This document shows positions 1-3,647 of a stretch of DNA of 5,582 bases, piece by piece; the first letter of the stretch is position 1, and each line of letters starts with the position of its first letter. The translations under genes and the position numbers were made by a program. The stretch spans positions 1 through 5,582 of the forward strand of contig PMCY01000375.1 in the NCBI GenBank assembly GCA_003154255.1. The letters are read 5' to 3'. Origin of the DNA: Candidatus Aminicenantota bacterium (GTDB taxonomy: Bacteria; Acidobacteriota; Aminicenantia; Aminicenantales; UBA4085). The notes under the pieces are model-generated. The model ran no database searches and was not told the DNA's origin. It saw nothing but the letters and a program-made list of their open reading frames with translations.

Positions 1-455
1 GAAAGATCAATCTTCAAATCGAAAGCTTGAACGGAATCGGCACTATATAAAAATAGGGTTGACCCTTGTTCTATATCCGAAGAACGAATTAGCGATGGTT
101 CTTTGTCTATTCGCAATTGGATGACATCAGCAGCAAGTCCCAAGAATATTAAGACGAGTATAATTCCAACTGGGACGGGGATTCGGATCGATGAGGCAAA
201 AATTCTTTTGAAAAACGAATGAGAATGGCCGGAAACGATTCGCTCTTCCGGCACTTTAAATCGACCGGGAAGAGCTTCGTCGGGATTCAACTGGTTAATC
301 ATATTCCGTACCAATCTCTTTTCTAATTCGATTTTCTTTAATAGATCATTGCATGTAGGACACTCCGAAAGATGGCTTTCGATTTTTGTTGCCTCGATTT
401 TTGAGACTTCAGAATCTGAATATTTTTGAATTGCTTTTCGATCCATGCATTTCAT
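1..455 (-). CDS. Probable zinc-finger (zf-HC2-like) transmembrane anti-sigma factor, N-terminal part; runs off the left edge
   Basis: An open frame starts at the ATG at 455-453 and stays open to the window edge (151 full codons). The ATG overlaps the sigma-factor stop codon (ATGA, 455-452), and GGAG lies 7 bases upstream (463-466), so translation is probably coupled to the sigma gene. Residue 3 is Cys, followed by His28, Cys32 and Cys35 (HLSECPTC). This is the C-x24-H-x3-C-x2-C arrangement of the zinc-binding anti-sigma domain that holds ECF sigma factors at the membrane. Residues about 92-114 form one hydrophobic segment (start IPVPVGIILVLIFLGLA), predicted to cross the membrane once. The residues after it would be extracytoplasmic and should begin the sensor domain, which is cut off. 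The gene is AT-rich, like the sigma gene. The role is inferred from motif plus position; the signal sensed cannot be read here. Confidence 0.85.
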   Translation of the reverse strand, partial: MKCMDRKAIQKYSDSEVSKIEATKIESHLSECPTCNDLLKKIELEKRLVRNMINQLNPDEALPGRFKVPEERIVSGHSHSFFKRIFASSIRIPVPVGIILVLIFLGLAADVIQLRIDKEPSLIRSSDIEQGSTLFLYSADSVQAFDLKIDL

Positions 456-979
456 CGGCCGTCTCCGTTTTTAAGGACGTTTGCTAAACGGGCTATCGCC
501 CGGGATAAGGTTTTGCCAATGGAGGTAATTTTGACGCCCGTTGCTCGGGCCATCTCTGCATAAGAGAGATCATCCTGATAAAGCAGCAGCAAAATACGAT
601 CACGTTCGGGTAATTGTTCCAGCGCCCCTCGAATTTGCGCGATTTCTTGTTCATGATTGCCGGCGGAAGCTTTTTCTGTTCGGGAATCCTCTCGACAATT
701 ATCTCTCAATATGCTTCGATACTTAATGGTCCGCCTAATGGAATCTCGGCATAGATTGACGGCTACAGAATAAATCCAGGTTTTTGGGTTTTCGATCAAT
801 TCGTTGCCTGTCAAGGTTTGATGCAGCTTCAAGAACGCGCTATTGGTCAGATCCAAGGCTTCTTCGCGATTTCCGAGCCACCGATAAGCGAGCCGATAAA
901 TATCGGGTGAATATTTTTCGTATAACGGAGCGAATATCGCCTCGCGTTGGGATGCGCCAGTCGTCTTTCCCCTTTTCAT
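452..979 (-). CDS. ECF-family (sigma-70 family) RNA polymerase sigma factor
   Basis: A 175-residue protein, a normal size for an ECF sigma factor, which has only regions 2 and 4. Region 2 spans about residues 16-83: the DIYRLAYRWLGNREEALDLT stretch followed by NSAFLKLHQTL matches the core-binding and -10 recognition helices, and PKTWIYSVAVNLCRDSIRR is the usual end of region 2. A charged linker (about 84-112) follows. Region 4 (about 115-170) starts ALEQLPERDRILLLLYQDDL and has the helix-turn-helix SYAEMARATGVKITSIGKTL, which reads the -35 element. No SnoaL-like or other C-terminal extension is present. The ATG at 979-977 is preceded only by a weak AAGAA. The gene overlaps the anti-sigma gene by four bases, forming a two-gene unit that is likely autoregulated. 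The ECF assignment is secure; the subgroup and regulon are unknown. Confidence 0.95.
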   Translation of the reverse strand: MKRGKTTGASQREAIFAPLYEKYSPDIYRLAYRWLGNREEALDLTNSAFLKLHQTLTGNELIENPKTWIYSVAVNLCRDSIRRTIKYRSILRDNCREDSRTEKASAGNHEQEIAQIRGALEQLPERDRILLLLYQDDLSYAEMARATGVKITSIGKTLSRAIARLANVLKNGDGR

Positions 980-986
980 CTGAATT

Positions 987-1007
987 CTTATTATTCATTA
1001 TAATAAG
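987..1007. repeat. Perfect 8-bp inverted repeat overlapping the sigma-gene -10 region
   Basis: The arms CTTATTAT (987-994) and ATAATAAG (1000-1007) are exact reverse complements separated by five bases. The repeat covers the TATAAT candidate -10 and ends 7 bases before the sigma start codon. It could be a repressor operator. If transcribed, it could instead be a weak, AT-rich hairpin near the ribosome binding site. Nothing in the window encodes an obvious repressor for it. Confidence 0.6.
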
Positions 1008-1032
1008 ACGAACGAGAATCTTTTTTGTGACA
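997..1032 (-). promoter_or_regulatory. Candidate promoter region of the sigma/anti-sigma operon
   Basis: Read on the minus strand, TGTCACA (1032-1026) is followed after 15 bases by CGTC (1010-1007). This resembles the -35/-10 pairs of several ECF-dependent promoters; CGTC is a common ECF -10 core. It could therefore be an autoregulated promoter with a leader of about 20 bases. Immediately downstream is a perfect housekeeping -10, TATAAT (1002-997), but no TTGACA-like hexamer sits 16-18 bases before it (the sequence there is A-rich). Either or both could be used. Start-site mapping would decide. Confidence 0.45.
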
Positions 1033-1035
1033 AAA
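1023..1035. repeat. Perfect palindrome TTTTGT-G-ACAAAA at the candidate -35
   Basis: Two 6-base arms, TTTTGT (1023-1028) and ACAAAA (1030-1035), surround a single central base. The palindrome contains the TGTCACA candidate -35 of the sigma operon on the minus strand. Such compact symmetry is typical of a dimeric regulator site, but A/T-rich palindromes also arise by chance. Confidence 0.45.
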
Positions 1036-1166
1036 CTATAGAAAGAAGGGAAATGGGATTTGATTTTAGAAAACCGCGTCCCGGTGTGCTAAGAGGAAAC
1101 TTGGAATCTTAAGAAGCAGATTTTCGCTCAGAAAAAGTTGTCAAAAATACTTGGGTGGAAAGAATG

Positions 1167-1255
1167 TCCCTAAAATTGTAACAGGGATGGTCTTTTTGAG
1201 TGTCTTCCTGACCCCTCTTGAGGGCCATTTTTCAGGGGAAAACGGCTTTTTCAGG
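1167..1255. repeat. Small inverted and direct repeats
   Basis: TCCCT (1167-1171) pairs with AGGGA (1183-1187). CCTGA (1207-1211) pairs with TCAGG (1232-1236) and encloses the palindromic core CCCTCTTGAGGG. The nine-base word TTTTTCAGG occurs twice, at 1228-1236 and 1247-1255, with a 19-base period. No T-tract follows these stems, so they are not obvious intrinsic terminators. Confidence 0.45.
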
Positions 1256-1290
1256 CATGGTGTCGGGATTGTTCGAATCCCCATCCCTCC

Positions 1291-1350
1291 GTACCTTCCC
1301 CGAAGGCGAGTACCAGCCAATCCCTCCTCTTGGAGGAGGGATAAGGGTGG
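1291..1350. repeat. Two adjacent hairpins, including a long CCCTCC/GGAGGG palindrome
   Basis: First, CCTTC (1294-1298) pairs with GAAGG (1302-1306) around a three-base loop. Second, a 10-bp stem from 1320 to 1342 has arms ATCCCTCCTC and GGAGGAGGGAT (one base left in the loop). After a small internal loop it is extended by CCAGCC (1313-1318) against GGGTGG (1345-1350) with one mismatch. The second structure spans nearly 40 bases. It resembles the dispersed palindromic intergenic repeats found in many bacterial genomes. That comparison is from general knowledge, not a match to a named family. Confidence 0.6.
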
Positions 1351-1360
1351 CAATATTAGA

Positions 1361-1383
1361 CGGAGGCTTGCAACGAGCCTTCG
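1361..1383. repeat. 8-bp hairpin with 7-base loop
   Basis: CGGAGGCT (1361-1368) pairs with AGCCTTCG (1376-1383) with one G-T wobble, around the loop TGCAACG. It follows directly on the long palindrome and may belong to the same repeat element. No U-tract follows on either strand, which argues against a terminator. Confidence 0.5.
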
Positions 1384-1420
1384 GAATAAAAGTTAATAGA
1401 TCCTTTATCAGTGCTTTGTC

Positions 1421-1454
1421 TTTCCTCCCCTCATTTCACAAGGGGGCAGGGAAA
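1421..1454. repeat. Imperfect inverted repeat TTTCC..CCCCT / AGGGG..GGAAA
   Basis: TTTCC (1421-1425) pairs with GGAAA (1450-1454), and CCCCT (1427-1431) with AGGGG (1441-1445). There is a bulge on the right arm and a nine-base loop. It has the same pyrimidine-rich-left, purine-rich-right layout as the palindrome at 1313-1350, suggesting related or end sequences of one element. Confidence 0.45.
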
Positions 1455-1561
1455 TTTAAAGGTATTTAAATCTTGATCTGGAAACGCATCAGAAAAGAAG
1501 AGCGAAATTTTTGAAATACAATGAAAAAGGAATAGCGCGCAATAAATCAAAAGAAAAAATT

Positions 1562-1567
1562 TATAAT
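1562..1567 (+). promoter_or_regulatory. Possible -10 box (TATAAT) for the AHSA1-type gene
   Basis: A perfect TATAAT ends six bases before the preferred start codon at 1574. If used, transcription would start at or next to the ATG, giving a leaderless mRNA. That would explain the absence of a good Shine-Dalgarno sequence. No TTGACA-like -35 lies 16-18 bases upstream, so the call is weak. Confidence 0.3.
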
Positions 1568-1573
1568 GGACCC

Positions 1574-2002
1574 ATGTACAAAGGACTCGTTTCCAAGGCC
1601 TCTATTACCATCAATGTCTCCGCCGCCGAAGTTTGGGAGGCGCTCGTAAATCCCAAGATGATCAAGCAATACATGTTCGGCACGGATGTCTTTTCAGATT
1701 GGAAAGAGGGAAGTCCAATTCTTTGGAAAGGGGAATATCGGGGGAAGAAATACGAAGACAACGGCGTGATTCTTAAGTTAGAACCTCAGCGAACGCTTCA
1801 ATATTCCCACTTCAGCCCTTTATCCGGAAATCCGGACACGCCGGATAATTATCATACCGTGACCATGCAATTGTCCGAACAGGGCGCAAACACCAAGCTC
1901 TCGCTCTTCCAAGACAATACCCCCACTGAGCAGTCGCGCGAATACACCGCAAAAAAATGGCAAGGAATGTTGGAAACTCTCAAGAAAATGTTGGAAAAAT
2001 AG
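1574..2002 (+). CDS. SRPBCC-fold protein, AHSA1 (activator of Hsp90 ATPase homolog 1-like) family
   Basis: This 142-residue protein is about the usual length for the stand-alone AHSA1/START-like domain, a hydrophobic-cavity fold that binds small ligands; most bacterial members have no assigned ligand. Family landmarks are ITINVSAAEVWEALVNPKMI (residues 11-30), the G-containing strand and turn around residues 46-66, the NGVILKLEPQRTLQYSHFSP strand region (63-82), and the C-terminal helix KKWQGMLETLKKMLEK (127-142) that closes the cavity. The frame is open back to a TTG at 1511, but those 21 extra residues are lysine/asparagine-rich and look like translated intergenic DNA. Family members begin close to Met22, so I place the start at the ATG at 1574. 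No strong ribosome binding site precedes it. It is cytoplasmic, with no signal peptide. The neighbour on the right is convergent, so it is probably a single-gene transcript. Confidence 0.88.
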   Translation: MYKGLVSKASITINVSAAEVWEALVNPKMIKQYMFGTDVFSDWKEGSPILWKGEYRGKKYEDNGVILKLEPQRTLQYSHFSPLSGNPDTPDNYHTVTMQLSEQGANTKLSLFQDNTPTEQSREYTAKKWQGMLETLKKMLEK

Positions 2003-2068
2003 ATCGAAATAAGGGCTAACGATTTATTCGGAATGTTGAGTATTCCCCCTCGATCGTGATCTTTTCGA

Positions 2069-2086
2069 CTGCCGTTCTTCCGGCAG
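2069..2086. terminator. Weak hairpin between convergent genes
   Basis: CTGCCG (2069-2074) pairs with CGGCAG (2081-2086) around a six-base loop, in the 90-base gap between the convergent AHSA1-type and ferritin-like genes. On the plus strand it is followed by GATTCTC and on the minus strand by TCGAAAAG, so there is no true U-tract. It may limit read-through, but it is not a textbook intrinsic terminator. Confidence 0.35.
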
Positions 2087-2092
2087 GATTCT

Positions 2093-2545
2093 CTAGGTCG
2101 ACGAAATCAGTTTTTCCAACGTTTTGATATGGTTCTGATCACCCTTGGCCAGGGCTTGGAAAAGCTGTTTGAGACGGGCGTCGGAGACGATGACGGAAGC
2201 TCCGACGTGGATCTTCTCGAATCTTTTCTCCAGACTGAGGAGGCCTTTCAGGGCCGAAAGAACGGCCAGGTTTTCGTCGACCCGATCGCGTAATTCATGA
2301 CATTCCTGGAGACCGCGATTCAATTCAGTTTCGTCGAAGTCCACGTCGGCAAAAATGTCCGGCGCTTCTCTCAAAAAGTTCTTGCCCATCTTGATGGTCG
2401 AGGCGTGGTTAAGTTCTTCATGGGAAATCTTGATCAGCGTCTTTGATGTCGGGACGTCGAGCGTCATTGTCGCGATCTTCTCGTAGAGCCCGGAAATCTG
2501 AGCCTCGATTTCGTAACCGAGGCTAAGAAACTTTCCAATTTTCAT
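2093..2545 (-). CDS. Ferritin-like (rubrerythrin-type) four-helix protein
   Basis: A 150-residue protein starting at the ATG at 2545-2543, four bases after AAAGGAGG. A longer open frame reaches 2629, but its 28 extra residues are basic, polar and atypical and run through the promoter and ribosome binding site, so I reject them. The protein is almost all helical. Helix A (about 8-28) carries Glu12, Glu14 and Glu22. Helix B has SHEELNHAST with an E-x-x-H pair (Glu44, His47). Helix C has LLSLEKRFEKI with Glu106 and Glu110. Helix D has KGDQNHIKTLEKL, where Asp136-x-x-His139 occupies the place of the usual second E-x-x-H. This is the di-iron ligand pattern of rubrerythrin-like proteins, which handle peroxide or iron. 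There is no C-terminal rubredoxin domain and no signal peptide. Di-iron binding is likely but unproven because of the Asp substitution. It is a single gene, divergent from the DUF1905 gene. Confidence 0.78.
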   Translation of the reverse strand: MKIGKFLSLGYEIEAQISGLYEKIATMTLDVPTSKTLIKISHEELNHASTIKMGKNFLREAPDIFADVDFDETELNRGLQECHELRDRVDENLAVLSALKGLLSLEKRFEKIHVGASVIVSDARLKQLFQALAKGDQNHIKTLEKLISST

Positions 2546-2574
2546 GCGGCCTCCTTTTTCAGGATTTTGATTCT

Positions 2575-2588
2575 TCCGCGAGCGCGGA
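2575..2588. repeat. 6-bp inverted repeat in the ferritin-like gene leader
   Basis: TCCGCG (2575-2580) and CGCGGA (2583-2588) are exact reverse complements around a two-base centre. The repeat lies between the predicted transcription start and the ribosome binding site. It could be an operator for a dimeric regulator or a leader hairpin. Confidence 0.4.
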
Positions 2589-2600
2589 CTTCTGTCCCCT

Positions 2601-2629
2601 AACGTACTCCGGGTGTTCGCCCTGGTCAA
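2601..2629 (-). promoter_or_regulatory. Candidate sigma-70-type promoter of the ferritin-like gene
   Basis: On the minus strand, TTGACC (2629-2624, five of six consensus bases) and TACGTT (2606-2601, matching consensus at positions 1, 2 and 6) are separated by exactly 17 bases. Transcription would start near 2594, giving a leader of about 50 bases that contains the 2575-2588 inverted repeat and the Shine-Dalgarno sequence. Confidence 0.5.
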
Positions 2630-2647
2630 TCTTCGATCTCATCTTGC

Positions 2648-2674
2648 GGCGCCGGCAGTAGACCATCTGGCGCC
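2648..2674. repeat. Pair of GGCGCC palindromes 21 bp apart
   Basis: GGCGCCG occurs at 2648-2654 and again at 2669-2675, with 21 bases (two helical turns) between equivalent positions. Both copies are in the divergent intergenic region upstream of the DUF1905 gene's candidate -10. Same-face spacing is what a pair of regulator sites would show, but short GC palindromes are common in this GC-rich DNA. Confidence 0.25.
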
Positions 2675-2716
2675 GAATCTCGTCTGGGGGACAGCCCGGG
2701 CAAGAAGTCGGTGGAG

Positions 2717-2722
2717 TATAAT
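2717..2722 (+). promoter_or_regulatory. Candidate -10 box (TATAAT) for the DUF1905/YdeI-type gene
   Basis: A perfect TATAAT stands 33 bases before the start codon in otherwise GC-rich DNA, which would give a leader of roughly 27 bases containing the Shine-Dalgarno sequence. I see no good -35 hexamer at the expected spacing (the DNA there is GC-rich), so an activator may be needed, or the box may be fortuitous. Confidence 0.45.
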
Positions 2723-2755
2723 CCTCTTGCTTTCCCCTTGGAGGAGATAGCAGAA

Positions 2756-3205
2756 ATGCTGAAATATTCCTTTTCGGCCCGCATCGAAAGCGGCGGCAGG
2801 GGCGGGGCCTTTGTCCGCGTTCCCATCGACACGGAAAAAGAATTTGGGCGGAAGCGCGTTAAAATCCGGGCCACGATCGACGGAGAGCCTTATCAGGGTT
2901 CGCTGGCCTGGATGGGAGGCCGCGGGCCGATCTTCGGGGTCCTTAAGGAAATTCGGGCCAAAATCGGGAAATCTCCAGGCGATCAGGTCGATGTCGTCTT
3001 CTGGGAAGACACCGAGCCGCGAACCGTGGAGATCCCGGTCGATTTGAAGAGTGTATTCCGGCGCCATCCCGGCACGGCGGCGGCCTTTGAAAGATTGTCG
3101 TTTACCCTGCGGAAAGAATATGCCCTTTATATCGAGGCCGCCAAGGGCGAGAAAACCCGACGGACGCATATCGCCAAGGTCATCGAAAAACTGAAAAAAG
3201 GCTGA
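2756..3205 (+). CDS. DUF1905 domain + YdeI/OmpD-associated-like C-terminal region protein
   Basis: A 149-residue protein from the ATG at 2756, nine bases after a near-perfect GGAGGAG (2740-2746). The frame extends to a GTG at 2711, but that would put both the -10 box and the Shine-Dalgarno inside the gene, so the ATG is preferred. Residues about 4-85 form the DUF1905 beta-barrel-like domain: YSFSARIESGGRGGAFVRVP, then KRVKIRATIDGEPYQGSL, then the GPIFGVLKEIRAKIGKSPGD segment. Residues about 94-148 are the helical tail typical of YdeI/OmpD-associated proteins (PVDLKSVFRRHPGTAAAFERL and YALYIEAAKGEKTRRTHIAK). Members are small cytoplasmic proteins. The family is sometimes annotated as bacteriocin-protection related, but the biochemical activity is unknown and I do not infer one. 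It is a single gene, convergent with the next gene by only 12 bases. Confidence 0.88.
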   Translation: MLKYSFSARIESGGRGGAFVRVPIDTEKEFGRKRVKIRATIDGEPYQGSLAWMGGRGPIFGVLKEIRAKIGKSPGDQVDVVFWEDTEPRTVEIPVDLKSVFRRHPGTAAAFERLSFTLRKEYALYIEAAKGEKTRRTHIAKVIEKLKKG

Positions 3206-3224
3206 TGAGCCGCGCGGCTAAGCC
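3194..3224 (-). terminator. Candidate intrinsic terminator of the 117-residue gene, lying in the end of the convergent gene
   Basis: On the minus strand GGCT (3224-3221) can pair with AGCC (3203-3200), enclosing the perfect palindrome AGCCGCGCGGCT (3208-3219), and six T residues (3199-3194) follow directly. The T-tract is the complement of the lysine codons at the end of the DUF1905 gene, so the terminator overlaps that gene's coding sequence. On the plus strand no T-tract follows, so it works convincingly in only one direction. The outer stem is short (4 bp), which limits confidence. Confidence 0.5.
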
Positions 3225-3571
3225 AAATCGACCCCGAGTGCATTCAAGAATACCCCGAATTCCCCAAATTCGGCTTCCTGGATATCGCCGCGGATAATGG
3301 TCACGCGGCCGAATTGATCGCGGTGATCCTCGATATTGAAAGAGGAGTCCATTCTCCGTATCCGCAGTGGAATTCTCGATTCCATCAGCACCAAAGCCGG
3401 CGCGCTTTGTCCGGGCAAAACACTCAGGAGGAAAAATCTCTCTCCTGCCGACGCCGTGTTCCCGATGACGATTTGAAGGGGCCGCTCGGCGTTGGTTCCA
3501 TAGGCCGCTTCCGCCGTTTGCCAGATTTTGAGGACCTCAGGCGAAGGGTCGGCATTATTCGGATCGGTCAT
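3218..3571 (-). CDS. Hypothetical protein, 117 residues
   Basis: I do not recognise the family. The frame is open to 3637, but the upstream 22 residues (MCFFCPPALARSAGGFF...) are the translation of a terminator hairpin. The ATG at 3571-3569 has GGGGA about seven bases upstream, so that start is chosen. The protein is acidic and soluble-looking, with no signal peptide or membrane segment. A polar N-terminus (MTDPNNADPSPEVLKIWQTA) leads into a likely helix (about 11-25). Alternating hydrophobic strands follow (PLQIVIGN, RFFLLSVLPG, APALVLMESRIPLRI, GRVTIIRGDI), then an acidic C-terminal part (QEAEFGEFGVFLNALGVDLA). A small alpha/beta or all-beta fold is likely. It lies on the same strand as the metalloprotease but behind that gene's terminator, so it is either expressed by read-through or has its own unseen promoter. 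Composition matches the GC-rich neighbours, supporting a real gene. Confidence 0.7.
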   Translation of the reverse strand: MTDPNNADPSPEVLKIWQTAEAAYGTNAERPLQIVIGNTASAGERFFLLSVLPGQSAPALVLMESRIPLRIRRMDSSFNIEDHRDQFGRVTIIRGDIQEAEFGEFGVFLNALGVDLA

Positions 3572-3587
3572 AATTTTCCCCAGGATG

Positions 3588-3622
3588 AAAAATCCCCCCG
3601 CGCTCCGGGCGAGCGCGGGGGG
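3588..3622 (-). terminator. Strong intrinsic terminator after the metalloprotease gene
   Basis: Arms CCCCCCGCGCTC (3594-3605) and GAGCGCGGGGGG (3611-3622) form a perfect 12-bp, very GC-rich stem with a five-base loop. On the minus strand it is followed by A and then five T residues (3592-3588). It begins 26 bases after the metalloprotease stop codon and ends only 17 bases before the start of the 117-residue gene. This layout could end all protease transcripts or act as a partial barrier controlling the downstream gene. Confidence 0.85.
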
Positions 3623-3647
3623 ACAGAAAAAACACATCTACCAAAGC

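Larger units (their letters stand above)
1036..1573. other. Non-coding intergenic region rich in inverted repeats
   Basis: This stretch separates the divergent sigma operon and AHSA1-type gene. The open frames in it on both strands are short and low-complexity, have no ribosome binding site and resemble no family, so I do not call genes. About 1036-1166 shows nothing distinctive. About 1167-1454 holds a run of hairpins, listed separately. About 1454-1470 has two ATTTAAA copies exactly 10 bases apart (1454-1460 and 1464-1470), an A/T-rich patch that could bend DNA. No tRNA, rRNA or transposase remnant could be recognised. Confidence 0.7.

Noticed and set aside
1262..1290. tRNA T-arm-like motif (GGGATTGTTCGAATCCC)
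   Set aside because: The stem-loop register is wrong for a T-loop, and no acceptor, anticodon or D arm can be formed around it.
1141..1396. Overlapping open frames on both strands in the intergenic region
   Set aside because: They have no ribosome binding site, are low in complexity and coincide with hairpin repeats. Overlap on opposite strands through palindromes is expected by chance.
1511..1573. Upstream extension of the AHSA1-type protein from a TTG
   Set aside because: The extra residues are lysine/asparagine-rich and lie before the point where the family normally begins.
2546..2629. N-terminal extension of the ferritin-like protein
   Set aside because: It would translate through a strong Shine-Dalgarno and the candidate promoter, and its residues are atypical of the family.
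2639..3169. 176-residue open frame antisense to the DUF1905 gene
   Set aside because: The plus-strand frame has clear family similarity and a strong ribosome binding site, so the antisense frame is a GC-rich shadow.
3572..3637. Upstream extension of the 117-residue protein (MCFFCPPALARSAGG)
   Set aside because: This sequence is the translated terminator stem. A better start with GGGGA upstream exists at 3571.
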